From Cellvibrionaceae bacterium (lineage in GTDB: Bacteria > Pseudomonadota > Gammaproteobacteria > Pseudomonadales > Cellvibrionaceae), in NCBI GenBank assembly GCA_021151695.1, contig JAGKWU010000005.1, positions 62,001 through 126,000 on the forward strand: a DNA stretch of 64,000 bases. The letters are read 5' to 3'. The first letter of the stretch is position 1, and the number at the start of each line of letters is the position of its first letter. The position numbers and the translations under genes were made by a program. Below, one piece after another: positions 8,789 to 16,852 of this stretch. The notes under the pieces were generated by a model. It saw only the letters and a program-made list of their open reading frames with translations. It made no database searches and had not been told where the DNA came from.

Positions 8789-9138
8789 AGGCATCTCTAG
8801 ATACAATCTGACTGATACAAACAGATACAAAGTGTGTCGCTGCTTTCGTGAACTTTCCGCTGTAGTTAAGGACTATCGAAAGCGCGATCATTATAGCGAG
8901 ATTCGGAATAAATTCGCGGTTTGCTTGATATTGGGGATTGAATCCCCATTTACAATCGCGCAACTGATCATTGCTGCCATATGGCGGTGATTTACTGGCA
9001 AGAGGCAGGCGCGAACAGGATTTTGTTTACCGGCACTATTGCTAATCAACACAAGCTTTCAGTGCAAAAATATTTGTCTGTTGTGTTGGGAAACTGACGG
9101 AGCCCGCTGGTGGGTTCCCCTTGATATAGGAAGCTACG
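8789..9138. promoter_or_regulatory. Divergent intergenic region between kdsD and mlaC
   Basis: About 350 bp with no supported gene. It should hold promoters for both leftward kdsD and rightward mlaC. A TATAGC hexamer occurs in the A/T-rich part near 8890. A short imperfect hairpin (GGGAAAC ... GGTTCCC) lies just upstream of the mlaC ribosome binding site AGGAAG. mlaF, mlaE and mlaD, which normally occupy this position, are absent. Confidence 0.5.
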
Positions 9139-9762
9139 ATGAAGTCTATCTATCAAAAATTTTCTGCAGCGGTTTTGGCTATGTCGGCCATGGCGCTTTT
9201 CATGGGTGTTCAGAGCGCAAGCGCTGAAGAAAAAGCCCCTCAAGCTATAGTGGAGCAAGTCACTGCCGACCTGTTCGCTATTGTGAAAAAACACAACGCA
9301 GCCACGGGTAAAAAGACAGATGCGTTTTATGCGGATGTAGAGAAATCCCTGGACGTGGTGGTGGATTTCCCCTTTATCGCCAAAACAGTCATGGGTAAAT
9401 CTGCTGCAACAGCAACGCCCGAGCAGATCGAAAAATTTACCAAAGCCTTTAAAGATGGCTTGATCAAGACTTACGCCAAAGGCATTGCCAATTACGCCGA
9501 TAGCCAGATTAAAACGCTGCCGGTAGCTGAGAATAGCGATCCCAAGCGCGTCAGTGTTGAGCAGGAAGTAAGTGACAAAGGCAACACCCACAAGCTGTCC
9601 TACACCATGATGAAAAACAAAGCGGGTGAATGGAAGCTGGTTAACGTGATTCTGAATGGTGTTAACCTGGGTAAATCCTTCACCAGCCAATTTGATCAGG
9701 CAATGATCAAAAACAACAATGACATCAACAAGGTTATTGATACCTGGTTGGCAGCCAGCTAA
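9139..9762 (+). CDS. mlaC: Phospholipid-binding periplasmic protein MlaC
   Basis: A 207-residue MlaC/Ttg2D protein with a clear signal peptide that ends near SASAEE. Family hallmarks are the FPFIAKTVMGK segment and the C-terminal WKLVNVILNGVNLGKSF. MlaC shuttles phospholipids between the outer-membrane MlaA complex and the inner-membrane MlaFEDB transporter. Here it stands alone: mlaF, mlaE and mlaD are not upstream and mlaB is not downstream, unlike in Pseudomonas and E. coli. An intrinsic terminator follows directly. The transporter genes may lie elsewhere in the genome. Confidence 0.93.
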   Translation: MKSIYQKFSAAVLAMSAMALFMGVQSASAEEKAPQAIVEQVTADLFAIVKKHNAATGKKTDAFYADVEKSLDVVVDFPFIAKTVMGKSAATATPEQIEKFTKAFKDGLIKTYAKGIANYADSQIKTLPVAENSDPKRVSVEQEVSDKGNTHKLSYTMMKNKAGEWKLVNVILNGVNLGKSFTSQFDQAMIKNNNDINKVIDTWLAAS

Positions 9763-9795
9763 GCCTTAAATCAGCCAAATGGTGATTTCCAGAAA

Positions 9796-9822
9796 CCCCG
9801 ATAGCAATATCGGGTTTTTTGT
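9796..9822 (+). terminator. Intrinsic terminator after mlaC
   Basis: A perfect 7-bp stem CCCGATA / TATCGGG with a GCAA tetraloop, followed by a run of T. It separates mlaC from ibaG-murA. Confidence 0.85.
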
Positions 9823-10326
9823 TTTAAGGGCAGGCGATTTTCTTAAATCTGGCTATATGGACAATTTCCTACAAACATTTCCGCCAATGACGACTATTTA
9901 TGCGCCACCTGCCTGCGCATAATGGCTTCAACAGGATGTAATACGGATTTGGCTGGAAACGGCTCGTCGACCAGGTAAGGCCAATGGATGCGACCTATTA
10001 AGCGCTGGACAGCGGGGGCTGCCAGTTAGATGGATGCCAGGAACGGCCATATTGGATGTGAAATGGATAGGCATATGGGATGCGGCTACAGCGGATGTGG
10101 AAATGGAACTTCAAATACGGAACATGGTGCAGTCCGGTGGTGGCATGAGGCCTTGGCCGGGGTGCAGAGGGATAGGATGGGAATGGAATCCAATAGCGGA
10201 TATCACAGCACACAGGGCGAATAAGGCTTGCAGGCAAGCCACTAAGAATCAGGAATTTGAAAGGGATGCACTAAGGGAGTTTGGGGATTGGAGGTCGTAG
10301 GCGCATTTATTTAGCCCGCCTCAGGA
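9823..10326. other. Gene-poor stretch with G-rich sequence; possible small transcript
   Basis: No gene can be supported here. From about 9990 to 10300 the plus strand is rich in G and poor in C, with many GGATG and GGATA words. The only longer plus-strand frame (10034-10300, 88 codons) encodes a tryptophan-rich product with no family resemblance. Because mlaC is terminated at 9820 and a strong terminator stands at 10327-10366, a separate transcript (small RNA or small protein) may arise here. A TAATAC hexamer near 9939 could be a -10 element, but this is weak. Confidence 0.3.
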
Positions 10327-10366
10327 GCAGAAGGCCGCACCACAAAGTGCGGCCTTCTGCTTTTTT
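10327..10366 (+). terminator. Very strong intrinsic terminator upstream of ibaG
   Basis: A perfect 14-bp stem GCAGAAGGCCGCAC / GTGCGGCCTTCTGC with a six-base loop (CACAAA), followed by TTTTTT. It ends transcription coming from the 9823-10326 region and insulates ibaG-murA. Confidence 0.9.
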
Positions 10367-10493
10367 ATGCCTGTCTTTTTGTGGATGGCAGTATTTCTTG
10401 TGGTTTTTGCTGCGATTTTGGCCCTCTTCGGGTAAGATTCCCGCCCTGAATTCCCCGCTATTTACGCTAGGGCCGCGCCCTGAGAGTTTTTCT

Positions 10494-10736
10494 ATGCAAG
10501 CTGAGCAAATCAAAGCACTGGTCGAAAGCCAAATCCCCGACAGCCAAGTCCAGGTTGGTATCAACGGCAGCCACATTGACCTGGTCGTTATCAGCCCCGT
10601 ATTCGCTGGTTTGACGCCGGTTAAAAAGCAGCAGCTGGTCTTGGCCACCCTGTCACAACAGTTTGCCGATGGCAGTATCCACGCCGTGGACTTCATCAAG
10701 ACTTTTACCCCCGAGCAGTGGCAGTCGCAGCAGTAG
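10494..10736 (+). CDS. ibaG: BolA-family iron metabolism protein IbaG
   Basis: An 80-residue BolA/IbaA-type protein (YrbA). It begins MQAEQIKALVESQIPDSQ and contains the family FxGLTPVKKQQLV region and the C-terminal IHAVDFIKTFTPEQW. IbaG proteins bind iron-sulfur clusters together with monothiol glutaredoxins. The frame is open well upstream, but the ATG at 10494 gives the normal family length and has a GAGAG ribosome-binding run. It precedes murA by 56 bp, the usual arrangement. Confidence 0.92.
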   Translation: MQAEQIKALVESQIPDSQVQVGINGSHIDLVVISPVFAGLTPVKKQQLVLATLSQQFADGSIHAVDFIKTFTPEQWQSQQ

Positions 10737-10792
10737 TCTGTGATTCTGGCCTATCTTCGCAGCTAGTTCGATTTTTGTAATTTGGATAAGTA

Positions 10793-12058
10793 ATGGATAA
10801 GTTCAAGATTCTGGGCGGCGGTCCGCTCAGTGGTGAGATTCGTATTTCCGGCTCCAAAAATGCCGCCCTGCCCATACTGGCAGCCACTCTTCTGGCCCAT
10901 GAGCCAGTAACTTTGCACAATGTTCCCCATTTGAACGACATCACCACCATGAACAAGCTGTTGGCTTCCATGGGGGTGAAGATCGAAGGCACCAACAGCC
11001 ACGGTTTTATCCTGGATGCCAATGACATCACCAACCTGACCGCGCCTTACGATCTGGTGAAAACCATGCGCGCGTCCATTCTGGTGCTGGGTCCGCTGCT
11101 GGCGCGCTACGGCAAGGCCAATGTGTCATTCCCCGGCGGTTGCGCCATTGGTTCGCGCCCGGTGGATATTCACCTGCGCGGTCTTGAGGCTATGGGTGCC
11201 CATATCGAAATCGACGGCGGTTACATCCGCGCCACCACCAACGGCAATGGCCGCTTGAAGGGCGCACATTTCTTTATGGATACAGTGACCGTTGGCGGTA
11301 CTGAAAACCTGCTGATGGCGGCGGTTATGGCCGATGGCCAGACCATCCTCGAAAACGCGGCGCGCGAGCCGGAGATTGTCGACCTGGCCAATATGCTGGT
11401 AGCTATGGGCGCCAAGATCCAGGGTATAGGCACATCTACCTTAATCATCGACGGTGTAGATCGTCTGCATGGCTGCACCTACAAAGTCATGCCTGATCGT
11501 ATTGAGACTGGCACCTATTTGGTGGCAGCAGCAGCGAGTCGCGGCTCTATCAAAGTGACCGAAACTACCAAAGACATACTCGAAGCCGTGATCTTCAAGC
11601 TGGAAGAAGCGGGCGCCCAGATCACTACCGGTGACGACTGGATAGCGCTGGATATGAACGGCAAGCGCCCCAAGGCAGTCAGCCTGAAAACCGCACCTTA
11701 TCCGGCTTTCCCCACCGATATGCAATCCCAGTTTATGGCCATGAATGCGGTGGCTGAGGGCGTCAGCCATATCACCGAGACCATCTTTGAAAACCGCCTG
11801 GTGCAAGTGAACGAGCTGAACCGTATGGGCGCGCACATCACCCTCGAAGGCAATACTGCGGTAGTGACAGGTGTTGAGCGTTTGAAAGGTGCACCTGTGA
11901 TGGCCTCTGACCTGCGCGCTTCTGCCAGCCTGGTAATTGCTGGCCTGGTGGCCGATGGCGAAACCTTGATCGACCGGATCTATCACATAGATCGCGGCTA
12001 CGAATCTATCGAAGCAAAATTCCAAAGCATTGGCGCTACAGTGATACGTGTGAAATAA
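10793..12058 (+). CDS. murA: UDP-N-acetylglucosamine 1-carboxyvinyltransferase MurA
   Basis: A 421-residue EPSP-synthase-fold enzyme. It transfers enolpyruvate from PEP to UDP-GlcNAc in the first committed step of peptidoglycan synthesis. The catalytic, fosfomycin-reactive cysteine is present (Cys117 in PGGCAIGSRPVD), as are the N-terminal GSKNAALP and C-terminal DLRASASLVIAGL motifs. Because the residue is Cys rather than Asp, the enzyme should be fosfomycin-sensitive in principle. hisG follows after 3 bp. Confidence 0.98.
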   Translation: MDKFKILGGGPLSGEIRISGSKNAALPILAATLLAHEPVTLHNVPHLNDITTMNKLLASMGVKIEGTNSHGFILDANDITNLTAPYDLVKTMRASILVLGPLLARYGKANVSFPGGCAIGSRPVDIHLRGLEAMGAHIEIDGGYIRATTNGNGRLKGAHFFMDTVTVGGTENLLMAAVMADGQTILENAAREPEIVDLANMLVAMGAKIQGIGTSTLIIDGVDRLHGCTYKVMPDRIETGTYLVAAAASRGSIKVTETTKDILEAVIFKLEEAGAQITTGDDWIALDMNGKRPKAVSLKTAPYPAFPTDMQSQFMAMNAVAEGVSHITETIFENRLVQVNELNRMGAHITLEGNTAVVTGVERLKGAPVMASDLRASASLVIAGLVADGETLIDRIYHIDRGYESIEAKFQSIGATVIRVK

Positions 12059-12061
12059 ATT

Positions 12062-12706
12062 ATGAGTAATCAGACGCTGACAATCGCGCTCACCAAGGGG
12101 CGCATCCTCGAAGAGACGCTGCCGCTGCTGAAGGCGGCAGGCATTGAGCCGTTGGAGGATATGGAAAAGAGCCGCAAGCTGGTGTTTGAAACCACGCAAG
12201 CCAATGTGCGCCTGTTGCTGCTGCGCGGCGCCGATGTACCGACTTATGTGCAATTTGGTGCGGCGGATATGGGTGTGTCCGGTAAGGATACGCTGATGGA
12301 AAACGGCGCTGATGGTCTCTATGAGCCGCTGGACTTGAACATCGCCCACTGCAAGCTGATGACTGCCGGCGTGAAAGGCGTACCTACAGCGTCTGGTCGC
12401 ATACGTGTAGCGACCAAGTATGTGAATATCGCCAAGCAGTATTACGCCAGCCAGGGCCGCCAGACAGATATCATCAAACTCTATGGCGCTATGGAGTTGG
12501 CACCGATCCTCGATTTGGCGGACGAGATTGTCGACATAGTGGATACTGGCAATACCCTGCGTGCTAACGGCCTGGAGCCGCGCGAGTTTATTGCGGATAT
12601 CAGCTCGCGTTTGATCGTCAACAAAGCCTCTATGAAAATGAAGCATGTGCAGATACAAGCGATCATCGACCATATCGCCGAGGCTGTAGCCAAAGGCAAA
12701 AATTAA
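12062..12706 (+). CDS. hisG: ATP phosphoribosyltransferase, short form HisG
   Basis: A 214-residue HisG that catalyses the first step of histidine biosynthesis (ATP plus PRPP). It has the N-terminal LTIALTKGRILEETLPLL and the phosphate-binding DIVDTGNTLRANGL motif. It is the short form without the C-terminal regulatory domain, so by family knowledge it needs HisZ as a partner. No hisZ is in the window. It is tightly linked to murA and followed by hisD after about 110 bp. Confidence 0.96.
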   Translation: MSNQTLTIALTKGRILEETLPLLKAAGIEPLEDMEKSRKLVFETTQANVRLLLLRGADVPTYVQFGAADMGVSGKDTLMENGADGLYEPLDLNIAHCKLMTAGVKGVPTASGRIRVATKYVNIAKQYYASQGRQTDIIKLYGAMELAPILDLADEIVDIVDTGNTLRANGLEPREFIADISSRLIVNKASMKMKHVQIQAIIDHIAEAVAKGKN

Positions 12707-12817
12707 ATGCGCGGCGGCAATCGCCGCCATTGCGATTTTTAATGTGCAATCCGCGCCGCTATCCCGAACAATCCCTCTTCGGTAATTGTCAGCCACCAGG
12801 ATTTGAGTGAGTTTCCT

Positions 12818-14119
12818 ATGTCATTTATCACCCGTTTAGACGCAAGCCAAACTGATTTTGACCAGCGCCTTGATGAGCTTCTCGCGTGGGAATCCGTGAG
12901 CGATACTCGCGTGGCGGCGGTGGTGGATGAGATTCTCCATCAGGTGAAAACCCGCGGCGATGCGGCGGTGCTGGAATACACCAACAAATTTGATCGTCGC
13001 AGTGCACAGGTGATGGCTGATCTGGTGATTTCGCCCGAGCGTTTGCAGGCCGCGCTGACACAAATTACACCTGAGCAACGTCAGGCACTGGAGACGGCGG
13101 CAGAACGTATTCGCGCTTACCACCAGCACCAGTTGCAAAGCAGCTGGCGTTACGCCGAGGTTGACGGCACTGTGCTCGGCCAGCAAATTACTGCCATGGA
13201 GCGCGTTGGCCTCTATGTTCCCGGCGGCAAAGCTTCTTACCCATCGTCTGTACTGATGAATGCTGTGCCTGCCAAAGTGGCGGGTGTCGATGAGTTGATC
13301 ATGGTGGTGCCAGCGCCTGATGGCAAATTGAGCCCTATGGTGTTGGCTGCCGCTGCCATTGCCGGTGTTGATCGTGTGATCACTATTGGTGGTGCGCAAG
13401 CTGTTGCCGCGCTGGCCTACGGCACTGAATCTATTGCCAAAGTGGACAAGATTGTCGGCCCCGGCAATATCTATGTAGCTACTGCCAAGCGCGCGGTATT
13501 TGGTCAGGTTGCCATTGATATGATCGCCGGCCCGTCTGAAATTCTGGTAATTTGCGATGGTCTTACCGATCCAGATTGGATCGCCATGGATCTGTTTAGC
13601 CAGGCAGAGCACGATGAGCAGGCCCAGGCAATTTTGCTGTGCCCGGATGCAGAATATCTGGACAAAGTGCAGGCATCGCTTGAGCGCTTGCTGCCGACAT
13701 TATCGCGCAACCAGATCGCAGGCGTGTCTATCAAAAATCGCGGTGCGCTGATTAAGGTAAAAGATCTCACTCAGGCTATTCATGTGAGCAATCGCATAGC
13801 GCCTGAGCATTTGGAGTTATCTGTTGCTGATCCTGAAACTCTGTTGCCACAAGTGCGCCACGCTGGTGCTATCTTTATGGGCCGTTTTACGCCAGAAGCG
13901 TTGGGTGATTACTGTGCAGGCCCCAATCACGTATTGCCAACCTCCGGTACTGCGCGTTTCTCTTCGCCGCTAGGTGTCTACGATTTCCAAAAGCGCAGCT
14001 CAGTGATTATGTGCTCGGCGCAGGGCGCATCAACCTTGTCCAAAGTGGCTTCCGTGTTGGCGCGCAGTGAGCAGCTTGAAGCTCATGCTCGCTCAGCGGA
14101 ATATCGCATCAAGGATTAA
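12818..14119 (+). CDS. hisD: Histidinol dehydrogenase
   Basis: A 433-residue enzyme that oxidises histidinol to histidine in two NAD-dependent steps. Family motifs include VPGGKASYPSSVLMN, GPGNIYVATAKR, the zinc-ligand region DLFSQAEHDEQAQ and the C-terminal GDYCAGPNHVLPT. A TTG at 12803 is in frame. The ATG at 12818 is preferred because GAGTGAG lies six bases upstream. No hisC follows, unlike in Pseudomonas, and a bidirectional terminator closes the unit. Confidence 0.97.
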   Translation: MSFITRLDASQTDFDQRLDELLAWESVSDTRVAAVVDEILHQVKTRGDAAVLEYTNKFDRRSAQVMADLVISPERLQAALTQITPEQRQALETAAERIRAYHQHQLQSSWRYAEVDGTVLGQQITAMERVGLYVPGGKASYPSSVLMNAVPAKVAGVDELIMVVPAPDGKLSPMVLAAAAIAGVDRVITIGGAQAVAALAYGTESIAKVDKIVGPGNIYVATAKRAVFGQVAIDMIAGPSEILVICDGLTDPDWIAMDLFSQAEHDEQAQAILLCPDAEYLDKVQASLERLLPTLSRNQIAGVSIKNRGALIKVKDLTQAIHVSNRIAPEHLELSVADPETLLPQVRHAGAIFMGRFTPEALGDYCAGPNHVLPTSGTARFSSPLGVYDFQKRSSVIMCSAQGASTLSKVASVLARSEQLEAHARSAEYRIKD

Positions 14120-14141
14120 TGTCGAGAGAAATTCCAGCCAC

Positions 14142-14169
14142 AAAAAAAGGGAGCAATCGCTCCCTTTTT
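14142..14169. terminator. Bidirectional terminator between hisD and the serine protease gene
   Basis: The stem AGGGAGC / GCTCCCT has an AATC loop, with seven A on the left and five T on the right. It can serve both convergent genes. Confidence 0.88.
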
Positions 14170-14196
14170 GATTTCTGGTGGTGCGTGTTTTGATGA

Positions 14197-15357
14197 TCAG
14201 GTTTTGGCTGATTGGCGGGGCTTGGCCCCGGCAATGGCTTTAAGTTGCAACAATTTGCCATTGCGCAAAACTTCCACTTTGATTTCCGAACCTGGCGATA
14301 TGTTGCCAACCAGATTTTGCACCGCATGGAGTTTTGCAAGCAGCACGCCATTCACATCGGAGATGTTGTGCATGGAGATGTCGTTGACCTGGGTGATGAT
14401 GTCGTTTTTCAGCAATCCCGCTGCTTCTGCCGGGCTACCTCGTTCAACGTCTGTGATGATAAAACCGGCGGTGCCATAAACACCTATGCTGCGTTCATCG
14501 AGTGGCTGTGCTGCCAGGCCCAACCAGCCCTGACGGGTTTCGCCATACTGCAGGATTTGTTTGAGCGAGCGCATCGCAATATCTACGGGCACGGCGAAAC
14601 TGATGCCCTCCGGGTTAACTCCTCGTTCGTCAAGTACCGAGGTGTTGATGCCAATCAGATTGCCACGTGCATCTACCAATGCGCCGCCGGAGTTGCCGAC
14701 ATTAATTGCAGCGTCTGTCTGAATAAAATTTTCGGAGTTATTGGTGCCCAGGTTCCAGCGGCGAGTGGCGCTGACAATCCCCTGGCTCACACTTTGGCCA
14801 ACCCCGAAGGGGTTGCCGATGGCAAGCACTACATCGCCAACCCGAACATTGCCGGCTTGGCCAGGTGTAATAGCAGTGAGATTCTCCAGATTGATTTTTA
14901 ATACGGCCAAGTCGTTATCCTGATCCATACCTACCAATTCGGCCGAGGTTTCGCGGCCATCGTAGAGGAGAACTTGAATTTTGTCGGCGTCGTTGATGAC
15001 GTGATTATTGGTGAGAATGAAACCGCTGGTGTCCACAATAACGCCTGAGCCCAAGGTTTTTTGCATGCGTTCTTGCAGGGGAATATTGGAGCCACTGTAG
15101 AGACGACGGTAATAAGGATTGTTGTAGTAAGCGGGGTCGCGCTGCAGGACTTTCTTTTCGGTATAGATATTTACCACCGCTGGGGCCGCTTTGCTCACTG
15201 CATCGGCATAGGAGACTGGGCCTGAGCTAGTGCTTGCAGAATTATTCTGTGGCTGGTTACCGCGCAGTTGAGGAAAGAGCAGCATCGCCAATAAACCTAC
15301 AATAATACCCACTGCGATCGGCCAGCTTGCGAACTGCAGTAAGCGCTTGAGGTTCAT
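14197..15357 (-). CDS. Membrane-anchored trypsin-like serine protease, DegS/AlgW type
   Basis: A 386-residue HtrA-family protease. It has one N-terminal membrane anchor (about 8-30), a trypsin-like domain with the triad His119 (TNNHV), Asp149 (DNDLAVL) and Ser223 (GNSGGAL), and a single PDZ domain (about 275-375). A single PDZ plus an uncleaved anchor fits DegS/AlgW rather than two-PDZ DegP/DegQ. DegS-type proteases sense misfolded porins and start cleavage of the anti-sigma factor RseA/MucA. It lies downstream of yhcB, but a terminator at 15401-15422 separates them. Confidence 0.9.
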   Translation of the reverse strand: MNLKRLLQFASWPIAVGIIVGLLAMLLFPQLRGNQPQNNSASTSSGPVSYADAVSKAAPAVVNIYTEKKVLQRDPAYYNNPYYRRLYSGSNIPLQERMQKTLGSGVIVDTSGFILTNNHVINDADKIQVLLYDGRETSAELVGMDQDNDLAVLKINLENLTAITPGQAGNVRVGDVVLAIGNPFGVGQSVSQGIVSATRRWNLGTNNSENFIQTDAAINVGNSGGALVDARGNLIGINTSVLDERGVNPEGISFAVPVDIAMRSLKQILQYGETRQGWLGLAAQPLDERSIGVYGTAGFIITDVERGSPAEAAGLLKNDIITQVNDISMHNISDVNGVLLAKLHAVQNLVGNISPGSEIKVEVLRNGKLLQLKAIAGAKPRQSAKT

Positions 15358-15400
15358 CTATTGCTCCGGGGCCAAAGTGGCTGCAAAAACATGGCGGCAG

Positions 15401-15422
15401 TAAAAACCCCGCAGTGCGGGGT
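15401..15422 (-). terminator. Intrinsic terminator after yhcB
   Basis: Read on the minus strand: stem ACCCCGC / GCGGGGT with a three-base loop, followed by TTTTA. It lies between yhcB and the DegS-like gene. Confidence 0.7.
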
Positions 15423-15469
15423 GGATATATTTATTGTTGACCGCCGCAATGGCGACGGGTAGAGCAGAT

Positions 15470-15973
15470 TTAATAGCGTTTGGCCGTACTGTCGAAGTCA
15501 AAGTCTTCAGCGGTTTCGGTAGGGCGCGGCAGTGCTTGATGCTCTTCGTCGCGCAATCCGTAACCTTCACTTAGCGTGCCCTTGGCGCCTACAGGCTTTG
15601 GCGCCCAGTCGCGCGGTGGCTCTATATTGGCAGCATTGATGTAGCTGGTTTTGTTATCGCCCAGGTTTTGGGATGAATCGAGAATTTGACGGCTGATTTC
15701 CGGTGTAGCGAGTTTAAGTGCGCTATTGGCCAGATGCTCATGCATATCGCGGTAGGCTTGGGTCATGGACTGGATATGGCTGGCGGTTTGCACAAAAGAC
15801 TCGGCGACATCACGCTGGTAGCTCTGTAAGGTGCTTTCGGCTTCGTTAAGACGCTCTTCCAGTTCGCGGCTATAGATATTGGAGCGGAAAATATGCAGTA
15901 AAAAAGCGCCCAGGGCAGTACCGCACAACAAAAAGAAAAAACCGGTGAATACCAGTGTGCTGAGTGAGAACAC
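15470..15973 (-). CDS. yhcB: YhcB/ZapG family membrane protein (DUF1043)
   Basis: A 167-residue protein with one N-terminal transmembrane segment (TLVFTGFFFLLCGTALGAFLL), a coiled coil (about 33-100; ELEERLNEAESTLQSYQRDVAESF) and a polar disordered tail. YhcB coordinates cell envelope growth, division and LPS synthesis in enterics. The location opposite zapE and next to a degS/degQ-type protease is the conserved context. It is a little longer than E. coli YhcB because of the C-terminal tail. Confidence 0.88.
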   Translation of the reverse strand: MFSLSTLVFTGFFFLLCGTALGAFLLHIFRSNIYSRELEERLNEAESTLQSYQRDVAESFVQTASHIQSMTQAYRDMHEHLANSALKLATPEISRQILDSSQNLGDNKTSYINAANIEPPRDWAPKPVGAKGTLSEGYGLRDEEHQALPRPTETAEDFDFDSTAKRY

Positions 15974-16174
15974 AAAAGTCTCCTTAACGACTGTCGAGAA
16001 AGGTAGAATTCGCGCCCGCAGGTTAGCAATTGAATTGCGCTTGCGGATCGGCGAGCCAAAGGCGCCGGCGAACTCTTAAAGCTTGCCGTTATAGTATAAG
16101 CCTTTTGTTAAAATAGAATGGTAAAAAATGGCGGCTGGCTGTGCGTCACCTAACTTTTTTCCAGGTAAATCATC

Positions 16175-16834
16175 TTGTTGGACGAAAAAGAAGCAAAATT
16201 CACCATCCCTGGTCCCGCCGGCAGCCTTGAAGCCGCTTTTAGTCGCGGCGATATGGATGCCCCTCTGGCAGATGCTGCGCGTCTGGTTATTGTCTGCCAT
16301 CCTCACCCACAACACGGGGGCACCATGGATAATAAAGTGGTGACTACTCTCATGCGCAGTTATCGCGATGTGGGTATACATGTGCTGCGTTTTAATTTTC
16401 GCGGTGTGGGTGCGAGTGAGGGCGAGTTTGATAATACGCGCGGCGAATATGATGATCTGCTGGCAGTGATTCGTTGGACTCAGTCGCAGTGGCCTGCATG
16501 TGCCATTTTGCTTGCCGGCTTTTCCTTCGGTTCGTCTATAGCCGCACGTGCCAGCTATCAAGTGCCTAACTTGCAGCACCTTACGCTGGTGGCTCCACCT
16601 GTTGAACGCTATGAATATGATCGCGATGGCGTCTTTACGGCTCCGCTCTGCGTAGTACAGGGCGATCAGGACGAGCGAGTAATTGCGGCCGGCGTATACG
16701 AGTGGGCTGCAAAATTGCATAGCCCGACGGAATTGATTCGCTATCCCGATGCTGGCCATTTTTTCCATGGTTATTTATCGGCATTGAAAACTGATCTTAC
16801 TGCTGTGCTCTTGCGCCAGCTTGCCAATTCCTAA
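16175..16834 (+). CDS. Alpha/beta hydrolase of unknown substrate
   Basis: A 219-residue single-domain alpha/beta hydrolase. It has the oxyanion-region HPHPQHGGTMDNKV, the strand-turn LRFNFRGVGASEG, the nucleophile elbow GFSFGS, an acid Asp in QGDQDERV and the catalytic His in DAGHFFHG. This is a widespread conserved family in proteobacteria (often labelled YfbR- or CocE-like) without a firm substrate. The start is a TTG; a second TTG follows directly, and no ATG gives the whole domain. It precedes zapE by 18 bp and is probably co-transcribed with it. Confidence 0.82.
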   Translation: MLDEKEAKFTIPGPAGSLEAAFSRGDMDAPLADAARLVIVCHPHPQHGGTMDNKVVTTLMRSYRDVGIHVLRFNFRGVGASEGEFDNTRGEYDDLLAVIRWTQSQWPACAILLAGFSFGSSIAARASYQVPNLQHLTLVAPPVERYEYDRDGVFTAPLCVVQGDQDERVIAAGVYEWAAKLHSPTELIRYPDAGHFFHGYLSALKTDLTAVLLRQLANS

Positions 16835-16852
16835 GTATTAACGAACAAACTC

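Noticed and set aside
10034..10300. An 88-codon frame as a remnant of mlaB
   Set aside because: mlaB encodes a STAS domain with a D-S-(A/S)-G type motif; nothing like it is visible, and the product is Trp- and Gly-rich with no similarity I can see.
11441..12796. A 451-codon open frame on the minus strand
   Set aside because: It lies antisense to murA and hisG, is rich in His, Gln, Arg and Cys as expected from a shadow frame of a coding strand, and has no recognisable domain.
12836..13612. A 258-codon open frame on the minus strand
   Set aside because: Antisense to hisD, same shadow composition, no domain and no ribosome binding site of note.
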